47,224 bases of DNA from JBEIGE01 sp040382055 (GCA_040382055.1 JBEIGE010000024.1:1-47224); one strand, 5' to 3'; positions 17,725-26,563 are shown, counted from the first letter of the stretch. The notes: a model not told the origin generated them from the letters alone. Numbers and translations are program-made.

Positions 17725-19584
17725 CTACTTTTGCACCAGGTAATCGGCGCTGGCCATGATCAAAAAAATGGCTGCTGCAATGCGATTAAGCTTGACCGAG
17801 TCACTGCTGTTTGACGAGACAACAGGGCTTGCAAGCGCGCCAAGAATGAGGCTGCGGGTGGCAGGCTTGAGTTGCCCGGCAGTAAGCAGCACGTCCAAGC
17901 GGTTGAGCAAGGCTAGTGCATCGTGGGCTATCAACAGCTCAGCGGCGTAGTTCACTTTGATATCGTTCGTCTGGTTGGTCGCGGTGCCGCTCACCGTTTG
18001 CGGCAAGCTTGCCTCTGCAATATTGAACCCGTTGCGAATCGGGTTGAACATGGCCCCCAGGTAGTCCATGACTTGCTGCTCGGTGACCAGCTGAAACTCG
18101 GGTGCCACCCTGCTGCTGGTGGCTATGGAGGTATTGGGTGGCACGTAGCCGGGACGGAAAAAGTTGAACACCGAGGGCGAGCGCAGTGGCCCTTGTCCCA
18201 AGCCTGCGCCGAAGTTGCCGAGCTTCCAAGTGCCCGCGGTGGAGGTGACGCCAAAGGTCCTGGCCCACTGCACAAAACGCAACATGGGTTCGCGCAATTT
18301 GCCAAAAGACGTGTCCACCAGGCCTTGGGGGCCACGGGCTTCGTCGTCCAGCAACACGGCGCGCCAGACCGCGCTGAGGTCTCCACGGACACCGCTGCCG
18401 TTGTTATTGAAGGCCGCTGCCACCCTGGCCACATAGGCCCCACTGGGGTTGCTGGTCACCAAGCGCTGAATCATTTGCCGGCCAAAGAACGGGCCCACAT
18501 TGGGGTGGTTGAACAAAGTGTCCAGGGCGGTTTTCAAGGCCTGCGGGGCCGGTGTGTTGGCCGGTATGGTCACGCCCAAAAACTTGGCCTCCAGCTTGGA
18601 GCGTCGGCTCTCCGTCATGTACATCGGCAGCCGTGCGTAATCGTAGTTATAAACAGTAAATCCCGGCACGCTGGTGTTGGCAGCACCACGCGTACGCTCG
18701 TCACTCCGGTAACCGGTGAACACCCGGGCCAGGTTGCTGACGTCATTCCCGGAGTAGCTCTCGGTCTGCACACCATTACGGTAGCTGCCATCCTGCTCCA
18801 GCTCGAACAGACCGATGGTAAACAACTGCATCACCTCACGGGCATAGTTTTCGTCAGGTACCCGGCCGGTGGCGGGGTTTTCACCCTGGTTGCCGTCGGT
18901 ATTGAGGTACATACCCATCGCCGGATGCAAGGTGACCGCCTCTAGCAGCGTGCGGAAATTACCGAAGGCTTGCACACACAGGGTGTCCCACCAGTGGGCT
19001 ACCAGAAAGCTTGGCCATTGCACCCTGGCTGTCAGTCCGGGCATACCCACTACGAAGAACTCCGACAGTGCCAAGGCCATGCGCTGGCGCACCGGGTCTG
19101 GCGAGGCGATCAACTGCTGCCAAAGCATATTGTCTACGGGGTAAAGCGTGCCGGAGTCAAAAAATTGCGCTGTACTGATCGCGTTGTACCCACGCAGTTC
19201 CAGCCAATCCCAACCAGAGATTCCTGGGGCCACCTCGAACTGCTGTGAAAGCCAGTCCGCGTAGCCCAGATTTCGCACCGACGCGATGTCGCTGTCACGC
19301 ACCCCAAAGCTTGCTTGCTGCAAAAACCGGGCCGCCTCCTGCTCAGACTGGGCTGTTTTGTAGTTGTAGGTAACCCCGTTGGCAGAGACCACGGCGGCCT
19401 GACTGCTGGTCGCAGCCTGCAGTGCAACAAAGCCATCTCCACCACCGCCACAGGCGCTCAGGCCCGCAGCTGCACCCAGACCGAGTGGCAAGCCGCCGGG
19501 CACAGTTGGCCGGGCCATATCGGCCGGCACAGAGGATGCAGGGGGTTGACGCGCTTCAGCGTCAATGCAGGCGTCTGCCTTCAT
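17725..19584 (-). CDS. DUF1800 exported protein
   Basis: A 619-residue DUF1800 protein, first gene of the four-gene operon. Family blocks include AARFLQQASFG (about residue 84), ALSEFFVVG, the ENYAREVMQLFTIGLFEL segment, FGRQMIQRLVTSNPS and RSPSVFNFFRPGYVPP. The N-terminus is odd: 44 residues precede a GLSACGGGGDG segment that resembles a lipobox and Gly linker, so either a long leader is used or the ATG at 19518 is the true start. No clear Shine-Dalgarno sequence helps to decide. DUF1800/DUF1501 pairs are widespread and experimentally almost untouched. Confidence 0.88.
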   Translation of the reverse strand: MKADACIDAEARQPPASSVPADMARPTVPGGLPLGLGAAAGLSACGGGGDGFVALQAATSSQAAVVSANGVTYNYKTAQSEQEAARFLQQASFGVRDSDIASVRNLGYADWLSQQFEVAPGISGWDWLELRGYNAISTAQFFDSGTLYPVDNMLWQQLIASPDPVRQRMALALSEFFVVGMPGLTARVQWPSFLVAHWWDTLCVQAFGNFRTLLEAVTLHPAMGMYLNTDGNQGENPATGRVPDENYAREVMQLFTIGLFELEQDGSYRNGVQTESYSGNDVSNLARVFTGYRSDERTRGAANTSVPGFTVYNYDYARLPMYMTESRRSKLEAKFLGVTIPANTPAPQALKTALDTLFNHPNVGPFFGRQMIQRLVTSNPSGAYVARVAAAFNNNGSGVRGDLSAVWRAVLLDDEARGPQGLVDTSFGKLREPMLRFVQWARTFGVTSTAGTWKLGNFGAGLGQGPLRSPSVFNFFRPGYVPPNTSIATSSRVAPEFQLVTEQQVMDYLGAMFNPIRNGFNIAEASLPQTVSGTATNQTNDIKVNYAAELLIAHDALALLNRLDVLLTAGQLKPATRSLILGALASPVVSSNSSDSVKLNRIAAAIFLIMASADYLVQK

Positions 19585-19711
19585 GCGGTGAATGGCAGCG
19601 GTGTTAGCGCAGCTTTTGTCAATGGTGATTACTCAATTGATTCTCGGGAATGCTTTATTGGAGGCCGAACCCCACATCTCCCCTACCCACGGAGATGATT
19701 TTTTGTAAAGG

Positions 19712-19740
19712 ATTTTATCTTTTCTGTACGATGCCGTACA
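19712..19740 (-). promoter_or_regulatory. Candidate promoter with inverted repeat for the DUF1800 operon
   Basis: On the minus strand TGTACG (19740-19735) and TAAAAT (19717-19712) are 17 bp apart, a sigma-70-like layout with a good -10 and a poor -35. The -35 is one arm of an inverted repeat TGTACG-ATGC-CGTACA (19725-19740), as expected for a regulated promoter. The start codon lies about 120 nt further on. The remaining intergenic DNA between 19585 and 19950 holds no recognisable gene. Confidence 0.4.
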
Positions 19741-19832
19741 TAGACCGCAAAGGCTGTAGGGGCATCGGCATCAGAATGTCACGTAACTGAACTGGTTTTG
19801 TCCTGGTAAACGCCATGGCTGACGCTAAGCAC

Positions 19833-19869
19833 CACGCCTGTCATTGGCAGCGCCCTGTCATGGGGCGTG
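19833..19869. other. Hairpin-forming sequence downstream of pyrF
   Basis: CACGCC (19833-19838) can pair with GGCGTG (19864-19869), or CGCCC (19851-19855) with GGGCG (19863-19867). The two are alternative stems. It lies about 80 nt beyond the pyrF stop. No T-run follows, so it is not a convincing intrinsic terminator. Confidence 0.25.
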
Positions 19870-19950
19870 CATTGCCCTGGTTGTCCACTTGGGTCTGAGT
19901 TACTACCCTGCGCTATTGGTCTGCTCTAATGGCCAGCGTTATGGGTCTGC

Positions 19951-20796
19951 TTATGTTTGCCGACAGGCTGATTGCAAAAGCGCGCGGGTCTTGAGCGCTT
20001 CAACCCGTGCTGCTGCTGCAAAGTCTTCTCCCGAGCTGGCATAGAGCACGGCCCGGGATGAACTGACGATGATGGGCGCTGTGGTTTGGCTGCCGTTGCC
20101 GCGCCAGCCCGCTTTGACGGTGGCCACCGCATCGCCGCCTTGCGCACCAACGCCAGGGATGAGCAGAGGCAGGGTGGGCGCAACGGCGCGCACCCGCTCG
20201 ATCTCTGCCGGATAAGTGGCACCCACGACCAGGCCCAGTTGTCCGTTCAGGTTCCACGGACCCTGCGCCAGCCGCGCCACATGTTCATACAACAGCGGCT
20301 CACCTGGTACCGAGGAGAGCCGTTGGTTCTGCAGATCGTCACCGCCCGGATTCGATGTGCGACACAGCAAAAATGCCCCCTTGCCCTGAAACTTCAGGTA
20401 GGGCTGCACTGAGTCAAACCCCATAAAGGGCGAGAGGGTGACGGCGTCGGCTCCGTAGCGCTCAAACGCCTCTATGGCGTACTGCTCGGCTGTGCTGCCG
20501 ATATCGCCGCGCTTGGCATCCAGAATGATGGGCACCAGAGGGGCTACGCGGCGGATGTGCTCCATCAAGCGTTCAAGCTGACCCTCGGCGCGGTGCGCGG
20601 CAAAGTAGGCAATCTGCGGTTTGAAGGCTATGGCCAGGTCGGCGGTTGCATCAACAATGGCCGCGCAAAAGTCGTAAATCTTGTTGGAGTCGCCCCTGAG
20701 TTTTTCAGGGAACTTGAGGGGGTCGGGGTCCAGGCCCACGCACAGCATGGAGCCGTTTTGGCGCTCAGCGGCGCGCAACATGTCGATGAAAGTCAT
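19951..20796 (-). CDS. pyrF: Orotidine 5'-phosphate decarboxylase
   Basis: A 281-residue type 2 OMP decarboxylase, the last step of UMP synthesis. The catalytic motif LDAKRGDIGSTAEQYA (about residues 90-105) holds the Asp-Lys-Asp residues. MLCVGLDPDPLKFPEKL at the N-terminus and the later LIPGVGAQGGD phosphate-binding loop also match. The length fits the long (type 2) PyrF found in mycobacteria and Burkholderiales. The gene is divergent from the EamA permease, with 58 nt between the start codons. Confidence 0.95.
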   Translation of the reverse strand: MTFIDMLRAAERQNGSMLCVGLDPDPLKFPEKLRGDSNKIYDFCAAIVDATADLAIAFKPQIAYFAAHRAEGQLERLMEHIRRVAPLVPIILDAKRGDIGSTAEQYAIEAFERYGADAVTLSPFMGFDSVQPYLKFQGKGAFLLCRTSNPGGDDLQNQRLSSVPGEPLLYEHVARLAQGPWNLNGQLGLVVGATYPAEIERVRAVAPTLPLLIPGVGAQGGDAVATVKAGWRGNGSQTTAPIIVSSSRAVLYASSGEDFAAAARVEALKTRALLQSACRQT

Positions 20797-20854
20797 GCCC
20801 TATTGTAAGAAGCCGGATTCAATCGACAGACACAAGGTCGCCGACAATCTGCAC

Positions 20855-21742
20855 ATGCCCACCCTGACACGACCCCAACTTGCCGGACTCATCATCCTCA
20901 CCCTGACCTGGGGATTCAACTGGCCGATCATGAAGCTGGGCGTGACCGACTACCCGCCGCTGACCTTCCGGATGATCTCGATGTGGATCGGACTGCCCGT
21001 ATTGGCGCTGGCGCTGCTGGTCATGAAAATTCCGTTTCGCATTCCACGCAAGGACTGGCGTGAGCTGTTCTGGCTGGCGGTGGCCAATATGTTTTTCTGG
21101 CATGCACTGATCATTGTGGCGCTTAAGTCGCTCAGCAGCGGACGCTCGGCCATACTGGGCTACAGCATGCCTGTTTTTTCCGCCATGCTGGGTGCCTTTA
21201 TTTTTGGCAACATACTGACCAACCGGTCCTGGGCGGGTGTTGCTGCCGCTACTTTGGGAGTGGTCCTGCTGCTCTGGCATGAATTCAGCCAGTTGTCCGG
21301 CAGCCCGCTGGGCGTGGTGTACGCGCTCACCGCGGCAGCCGCCTGGGCCTTGGGAACGCACATGCTGCGCCGCACCACCATGACCGTTCCCACACTGACC
21401 ATTTCGTTCTGGATGACGGCCATGACAACCCTCTTCATGACCGCACTGGCCGCTGCCATTGAGATGCCGCAATGGAAAGCGCCCTCCCCGGCCACCTGGG
21501 GATCGATAGTCTACAACGCGGTGATGATCTTCGGCTTTGCCCACGCCATGTGGTTTTCTCTGGCCCGCACCCTGCCGCCGGTTGCATCCAGCTTAAGCGT
21601 GATGTTCATACCCGTCATCGGCGTGTTCAGCGGGGCCGTTTGGCTTGGTGAAGTCCTTCACTGGCAAGACTGGGCGGCCGTGGCGCTGATGGTGCTGGCC
21701 ATCGCTTCGGTGCTGATGCCCCAGAAAACGACCAAAGGTTAG
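20855..21742 (+). CDS. EamA/DMT-family permease
   Basis: A 295-residue membrane protein with about ten hydrophobic segments and two EamA repeats, as in the drug/metabolite transporter superfamily. The ATG at 20855 (MPTLTRPQLAGLIILTLTWG) places the first helix at the N-terminus; a longer reading would run into pyrF. The conserved start LTWGFNWPIMKLG is typical. The substrate cannot be deduced; relatives export amino acids or metabolites. It reads away from pyrF and is convergent with the next gene. Confidence 0.88.
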   Translation: MPTLTRPQLAGLIILTLTWGFNWPIMKLGVTDYPPLTFRMISMWIGLPVLALALLVMKIPFRIPRKDWRELFWLAVANMFFWHALIIVALKSLSSGRSAILGYSMPVFSAMLGAFIFGNILTNRSWAGVAAATLGVVLLLWHEFSQLSGSPLGVVYALTAAAAWALGTHMLRRTTMTVPTLTISFWMTAMTTLFMTALAAAIEMPQWKAPSPATWGSIVYNAVMIFGFAHAMWFSLARTLPPVASSLSVMFIPVIGVFSGAVWLGEVLHWQDWAAVALMVLAIASVLMPQKTTKG

Positions 21743-21862
21743 CGCTGCCGCGCCGGGCTGCCGGCCAAAAACACCTGTAATTGCTTCGCCCACCATTTTG
21801 GTTAGGGTGTCACTGGCAGATTTGGCGGGCTGGATGGTCTGGATTGGTACAGGCCATGTGGC

Positions 21863-22330
21863 CTAGCGCGGAGTTTGCAACTGGGCCGGGGGAATGCTGG
21901 AACTGGTCGCAGCGGGGCCGGGTGCCACTACTGCAGCAGGCGAGACAGCAGCAGGGGCTGGCGTGTCCACCACTTCGCGCACGTCGTCAACAAAGTATTC
22001 TGTATCGCCAAAGCAGGAGGATGGGATGTACTTGTACTGACGGTAGTGCAACACCACGCGCTTGCCGGCCAGCGTATTGATTTTTTGCGCGACATCGTCA
22101 CCCCGGACCGTAAATTCAAACTTTTCGGGGATTGCACCAGGCATGGTGACCATGGCAATTTCGCCCTCCCAGGTTTTACAAACCCAGCCTTTTTCAGACA
22201 GCTTCTGCACATAACCGGCCCGCTCCCCCTTGGAGTAACTCCATTGCAGGCTGAACCACAACCAGGCTGCACAGAGCAACACAAAAATCACGGCCGTGAT
22301 CACCATCAAACGCAGGATTTTTGTAAGCAT
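21863..22330 (-). CDS. Conserved membrane-anchored hypothetical protein
   Basis: A 155-residue protein with one N-terminal membrane helix (about residues 8-27, VITAVIFVLLCAAWLWFSL) and then a conserved domain with WSYSKGERAGYVQKLSEKGW, CKTWEGEIAMV and a late C-x5-YFVDDV region. The last 35 residues are Pro/Ala-rich. The ATG at 22330 begins just before the helix. I recall the family being common in Burkholderiales and sometimes labelled '6-phosphogluconate dehydrogenase' in databases, for which nothing in the sequence gives support. It is the last gene of the permease-tsaB-rimI-glycosylase row. Function unknown. Confidence 0.78.
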   Translation of the reverse strand: MLTKILRLMVITAVIFVLLCAAWLWFSLQWSYSKGERAGYVQKLSEKGWVCKTWEGEIAMVTMPGAIPEKFEFTVRGDDVAQKINTLAGKRVVLHYRQYKYIPSSCFGDTEYFVDDVREVVDTPAPAAVSPAAVVAPGPAATSSSIPPAQLQTPR

Positions 22331-22356
22331 AAGGAATTGTGAGTAGTGGGTTGATC

Positions 22357-23223
22357 TTAGCTGCGGGTGACGGCTGAGGTTTGCTTGTCCATTTCGTCCA
22401 TGGCCAGGCACAGGTCGGCCCAGGCTTTGGCCTTCTCGCCCAGACTGCGCAGCAGATAGGCCGGGTGGTAACTGACGATCACCGGTACGCCCTGGTAATG
22501 GTGCACCTGTCCGCGCAGTTTGCCCAAGGGAATGGACGCAATGTCAGGCACCGAGGCGCCGAGCACCGATTGCGCAGCAAAACGGCCCAGCGCCAGGATG
22601 ATTTTCGGCTGCAGCAAGGCCACCTGGCGGCGCAAATAGGGCTCGCATTGCAGCACCTCGTCTTTGTCCGGATTTCGGTTGGCAGGTGGGCGGCACTTCA
22701 GAACATTGGTGATGTACACACCCTGTGCGCCGGTGCCATGGCGGTCCAGCCCGATCGCACGCAGCATATTGGCCAGCAACTGCCCGGCATTGCCAACAAA
22801 CGGCTCACCCTGCAGGTCTTCGTTCTCTCCAGGAGCTTCACCCACCACCAGCCAGCGGGCCTGTTGGTCGCCCGCGCCAAAGACAGTGTTTTTCCGGCTG
22901 TTGCACAGGCCGCAAGCCTGGCAACTGGCCACCGTGTTCTGGAGCTGGGCCCAGTCCATGGCGTCAATGCCGGATGCCAGGGGTTGCACCGCAACAGGTC
23001 TGGATGAGGGTATGGCCCGGGTTGAAGGCGCAGGCGCTTGAGAAGAAAAATCTGATTTGGCCTTTTGGGGATATGGCGTTAACGCTATATTTTTGGGAGC
23101 ACTTTGAATTTCAGGCGACGCCGTCTGCGGTTCACGTGAAGACGTCTGCGACTCGGGCAGCCAGACCCGAATACCCATTTCCTTCAACATGGCGCGTTGC
23201 CGCGCATCCAGATTCAGACTCAT
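22357..23223 (-). CDS. Family 4 uracil-DNA glycosylase (Fe-S)
   Basis: A 288-residue glycosylase that removes uracil from DNA in base-excision repair. The catalytic and binding motifs VVGEAPGENEDLQGEPFVG (about 126-144) and HPAYLLRS (H253) are present. The [4Fe-4S] ligands appear as C101, C104, C177 and C193, with the 16-residue spacing of the last pair matching Thermus TthUDG. The first 90 residues form a variable, low-complexity extension containing an AT-rich palindrome. It follows rimI by 21 nt, an arrangement frequent in betaproteobacteria. Confidence 0.93.
   Translation of the reverse strand: MSLNLDARQRAMLKEMGIRVWLPESQTSSREPQTASPEIQSAPKNIALTPYPQKAKSDFSSQAPAPSTRAIPSSRPVAVQPLASGIDAMDWAQLQNTVASCQACGLCNSRKNTVFGAGDQQARWLVVGEAPGENEDLQGEPFVGNAGQLLANMLRAIGLDRHGTGAQGVYITNVLKCRPPANRNPDKDEVLQCEPYLRRQVALLQPKIILALGRFAAQSVLGASVPDIASIPLGKLRGQVHHYQGVPVIVSYHPAYLLRSLGEKAKAWADLCLAMDEMDKQTSAVTRS
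23071..23090. repeat. 20-bp near-palindrome inside the glycosylase linker
   Basis: ATATGGCGTTAACGCTATAT differs from a perfect palindrome at one base pair, which would be a G-U wobble in RNA. It is read in frame as part of the NIALTPYP segment of the glycosylase's variable linker. Its ATA and TTA codons are unusual for this GC-rich DNA. It may be a small inserted element. Confidence 0.4.
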
Positions 23224-23244
23224 GCGGGTATTTTCGCTGAAGCG

Positions 23245-23712
23245 CTAGAGCCGCAGGCTCATCACCAAGGCATCTTCACGCTGGCCGTGTGCCGCAGGGT
23301 AGTAATTTTTGCGCTGCCCCATACGGCGAAAGCCATACTTCTCGTAGACCGCCAAGGCGCGGGTGTTGCCCACCCGGACCTCCAGCCACAGCCATTGCGC
23401 GCCCTGAGCGCGCGACCAAATGACCAGCGCATCGAGCATGACGCGCGACCAGCCCTGGCGCTGAAATTCCGGAGCCACCGTGATGTTGAGCAGATGAACC
23501 TCATCCACACCCTTCATGGCAAAAAAATAGCCCAGCACTTCGTCGCCCCCCATCAGCACCTGGGACGGATAACCCGCCGCCAGCGAGTCGGTGAAGTTGG
23601 CCCGCGTCCAGGGGTGGGCATAAGCGCGCTGCTCGACGCGCATCAGCAAGTCCAGGTGATGCACACCCGTAGGTTCAAAGCGGGCCTCAACTGGCTTGAG
23701 AACGACACTCAT
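23245..23712 (-). CDS. rimI: Ribosomal protein alanine N-acetyltransferase RimI
   Basis: A 155-residue GNAT acetyltransferase. The ATG at 23712 is 4 nt after the tsaB stop; a TTG at 23760 would add 16 residues inside tsaB. The acetyl-CoA-binding block is VAPEFQRQGWSRVMLDAL (Q/R-x-x-G-x-G/W type), and EVRVGNTRALAVYEKYGF near the end matches RimI closely. RimI acetylates the N-terminal alanine of ribosomal protein S18 in E. coli. Its position next to tsaB is a classic conserved pairing. Confidence 0.9.
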   Translation of the reverse strand: MSVVLKPVEARFEPTGVHHLDLLMRVEQRAYAHPWTRANFTDSLAAGYPSQVLMGGDEVLGYFFAMKGVDEVHLLNITVAPEFQRQGWSRVMLDALVIWSRAQGAQWLWLEVRVGNTRALAVYEKYGFRRMGQRKNYYPAAHGQREDALVMSLRL

Positions 23713-23716
23713 GGCC

Positions 23717-24451
23717 TCATCGTGCTTTCCCGGCTTCCCGTTCCTGTGTGGTTTTGGCAACTTTATCGCGAATATAAAGTGGCAAGGCCAGTTCAGGGGC
23801 CAGCGCCTGACCCGAGGCCAACAAGGCCGGTGCCAGGCGCAGCATGGCCCCAGCCGTTGGCAGCACGCTCCAGCAAGGCATGGCAGCGGGAATCTTCAGG
23901 CGCTTGCCATACACCGTGAAGATGTTTCCGGCCACCGCCTGCACTCCGTCCAGCCCCTCCGGCACCAAGGCTTCAGGTGAAATCAGGCTGCAGCCTTTAT
24001 CCCGGCTCCATTGCCCGCTACTGAATTCATAGTGCGCCTGATACACCTCATCCATGCGGGCATCGAGCAGGGCCATCACCCTAAGACTGCTCTGGGTGGC
24101 TGCAAACCGGTGCCGGGCCTCTTCAGCCACGGCCAGCAAGGTGGCTATGGGCAACACCTGAAGGCCTGCACCAAAGGCCAGACCCTGGGCGACCGAACAG
24201 GCGGTGCGCAAACCGGTAAACGAGCCCGGGCCTTGCCCGAAGGCAATGGCGTCAAGCTCGGAATAACGCAGCCCGGCCTGCGCCATCAGGCTTTCAATGG
24301 CCGGAATCAGCGTGGTGGAGGCTTGAGCGCCACCCGTGCCGGCGTACTGCCAGATGTGTGCACTACCCTGGACTGGCCGCGTCACCGCCACCGAAATCAT
24401 GTCGGTGCTGGTGTCCAGTGCAAGCAGGGTGAGGGGCCGGGTCTGCGTCAT
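23717..24451 (-). CDS. tsaB: tRNA t6A biosynthesis protein TsaB
   Basis: A 244-residue inactive ASKHA-fold partner of TsaD. The N-terminal LLALDTSTDMISVAV and the block DAIAFGQGPGSFTGLR (about residues 69-84) are diagnostic. TsaB with TsaD and TsaE transfers threonylcarbamoyl to A37 of ANN-decoding tRNAs. The ATG at 24451 overlaps the stop of the upstream permease gene by 4 nt. The window also holds a Sua5-type enzyme that makes the threonylcarbamoyl-AMP substrate. Confidence 0.95.
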   Translation of the reverse strand: MTQTRPLTLLALDTSTDMISVAVTRPVQGSAHIWQYAGTGGAQASTTLIPAIESLMAQAGLRYSELDAIAFGQGPGSFTGLRTACSVAQGLAFGAGLQVLPIATLLAVAEEARHRFAATQSSLRVMALLDARMDEVYQAHYEFSSGQWSRDKGCSLISPEALVPEGLDGVQAVAGNIFTVYGKRLKIPAAMPCWSVLPTAGAMLRLAPALLASGQALAPELALPLYIRDKVAKTTQEREAGKAR

Positions 24452-25410
24452 GGCTTGGGGGCAGATTTCTGAATGCCAAAAAGAATACCGGTGGTCACCA
24501 ACAACAAGCCCGCCAACAGGTTCCAGTAGAGGGACTCACCAAGAAAAATCACGGCCCCCAAAGCGGAAAGCCCGGGCACCAGTGCGGTGATCATGGTTGA
24601 GCGAACCGGTCCGAAATAACGAATCATCTGGTTGAACGTGACCCCGGATATCACGACCGAGCCAATACCCTGGAACAGCACCTGAAACAGCACCTCGCCC
24701 CAGGGCGCTGCGCCCAAATGGCTGCTCAACACCCCCAGACCTACCAAGAGGGCATAAGCCGGCACATAAGTCATCAAGGCAAACACCGTGACACTCACGG
24801 TGGCACGCACAGCGTCAAGGGCGTATCGCCGCACCAGCACGCTGTAAGTGGACCAGCAAGCGGCGGCGGACATGAACAACACATCGCCCTTCCAGACATC
24901 GCCGCCCTCAAAAGCCTGGAGCAAACTTGCGCCACCCACCAACAGGTCACCGACAACGATAAACGCCAGCCCGAGCGCACGTTTCGGGGTGATGCGGTCA
25001 CGCAAAATCAGCGCCGCCAGCAGCGTGGTCCACAGCGGCAAGCTGCCCGGCATCAACACCGACGCATGCACTGCGGGCGCAAAGAAAAAGCCGCTGTACG
25101 CCAGCGCGGCGTAAGCCAGCCCGCCAAACACGCCACAGCTGGCGGTCACCCGCAGCGACAGGGGCGACAGACCGAAAAGCGATGAAACCGGGGACTGTGT
25201 GGCTACGCGGTCACGCCGCACCAGCCACCAGCCCAGTGGCAGCAGCACCGCACTGGCACCCAGGATGCGGGCCAAGGCAATGTCAAACGGCGACAGCGTT
25301 CCCCCGGCCGAAGCACGGGCGATGACGATAAAAGCGGTCCAGATCGTGACGGTAATCACGGCCGAGGCCAGACCCACGGTGCGCGGGGATAAGCCCCTGA
25401 AAAATTGCAT
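24448..25410 (-). CDS. EamA/DMT-family permease
   Basis: A 320-residue membrane protein with about ten hydrophobic helices and two EamA repeats. It starts with VGLASAVITVTIWTAFIVIAR, and the second half contains SVVISGVTFNQMIRYFGPVR. Its stop overlaps the tsaB start, so it is probably the first gene of the minus-strand row tsaB-rimI-glycosylase, even though the functions look unrelated. The substrate is unknown. It is divergent from a Bug receptor gene at 25529 with 118 nt between. Confidence 0.87.
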   Translation of the reverse strand: MQFFRGLSPRTVGLASAVITVTIWTAFIVIARASAGGTLSPFDIALARILGASAVLLPLGWWLVRRDRVATQSPVSSLFGLSPLSLRVTASCGVFGGLAYAALAYSGFFFAPAVHASVLMPGSLPLWTTLLAALILRDRITPKRALGLAFIVVGDLLVGGASLLQAFEGGDVWKGDVLFMSAAACWSTYSVLVRRYALDAVRATVSVTVFALMTYVPAYALLVGLGVLSSHLGAAPWGEVLFQVLFQGIGSVVISGVTFNQMIRYFGPVRSTMITALVPGLSALGAVIFLGESLYWNLLAGLLLVTTGILFGIQKSAPKP

Positions 25411-25528
25411 GGGTGGATTATCAACGGCTGGCTTCCCCTTGTGCCTTGTATGTTTTAGTCCGTCTGGAGTGGACGCGAGCGAAACACCAGCAAATAATCA
25501 AGCCCATAACAACCCTTGGAGACTCACC

Positions 25529-26563
25529 GTGCCCACCCTGCAATCCCGCAAACTCTTGCCCACCTTGGGCACCCCACGGCTCAGCAACCTGAGCTATGGC
25601 CTGCTGTTCAGCGCATTGATTACGCTAACCTGCCATCTGACCCAGGCCCAGGCACAGGCTTTTCCGAGCAAACCCATCCGCATCGTGGTGCCCTTTCCGG
25701 CCGGGGGTGCCACGGACGCCCTGGCACGCGTATTGGCCGACAAACTATCGCCTCGCCTGGGGCAGCCGGTATTGGTGGACAACAAGCCCGGAGCTGGTGG
25801 TAATCTGGGCACAGACCTGGTGGCCAAAGCGCCCCCCGATGGACACACCGTGGTGCTGGGCCTGACGGGTTCCATGCTGACCAACCAGTTCCTGTTTGAC
25901 AAAATGCCCTATGACCCGCGAAAAGACCTGTCGCTGGTGTCCCTGATCGCGGTTGCCCCGATTGTGCTGGTGGCCAACCCCAGCCTGCCACCCAACACCG
26001 GCCCGGAACTGGTGGCCTATGTCAAGGCCAACAAAGGCAAGCTCACTTACGGCTCCTGGGGTGCAGGTTCGGCCGCCCACATGGCGGGTGCGTACATGAG
26101 CCAGACCCAGAACGCAGACATGACCCATGTGCCCTACAAGGGCGAAGCGCCCATGATCCAGGACCTGATGGGTGGGCAGATCAATATGGCTTACTCCAGT
26201 CTGCTGGTAGCCAAGCCGCAGATCGATGCAGGCAAGCTCAAAGCCATAGGCGTGACCGGCGAACGCCGCATGAGCGCCATGCCGAATGTGCCCACGCTGT
26301 CTGAGCAGGGCCTTAAAGACGACACGTACCGGGTGACGGGCTGGCTGGCCATGGCCGCACCCGCAGGCACACCGCGTGCGATCGTGCTCAAAATCTCGGA
26401 CGAAATCAGGCAGGCCTGCCAGTTGGCCGATGTGCAAGCGCGCATTGCCGCCATGGGCTTTGAAACCCGCTGCAGCACGCCCGACGAATTTGCCGCCATC
26501 TATGCCCGTGACCTGCCAGTTTGGGAAAACCTGGCCAAACAATCTGGTGCCCGCCTGGAGTAA
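25529..26563 (+). CDS. TctC/Bug-family periplasmic solute receptor
   Basis: A 344-residue receptor of the TctC/Bug family. The GTG at 25529 is chosen because a GGAG Shine-Dalgarno sequence lies 7 nt upstream; the open frame back to 25199 runs antisense into the permease gene. A rather long signal region (about 45 residues) ends near TQAQAQAF. Family blocks FPSKPIRIVVPFPAGGATD, NKPGAGGNLGTDLVAK and TYGSWGAGSAAHMAG are clear. No membrane partners are nearby. The gene stands alone before dacB, 47 nt away. Confidence 0.9.
   Translation: MPTLQSRKLLPTLGTPRLSNLSYGLLFSALITLTCHLTQAQAQAFPSKPIRIVVPFPAGGATDALARVLADKLSPRLGQPVLVDNKPGAGGNLGTDLVAKAPPDGHTVVLGLTGSMLTNQFLFDKMPYDPRKDLSLVSLIAVAPIVLVANPSLPPNTGPELVAYVKANKGKLTYGSWGAGSAAHMAGAYMSQTQNADMTHVPYKGEAPMIQDLMGGQINMAYSSLLVAKPQIDAGKLKAIGVTGERRMSAMPNVPTLSEQGLKDDTYRVTGWLAMAAPAGTPRAIVLKISDEIRQACQLADVQARIAAMGFETRCSTPDEFAAIYARDLPVWENLAKQSGARLE

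Noticed and set aside
17923..18945. Plus-strand open frame of 340 codons
   Set aside because: Antisense to the DUF1800 gene; composition is that of a shadow frame.
25199..25528. 110-codon N-terminal extension of the Bug receptor
   Set aside because: It runs antisense through the permease gene; the GTG at 25529 has a Shine-Dalgarno sequence and begins the signal peptide.
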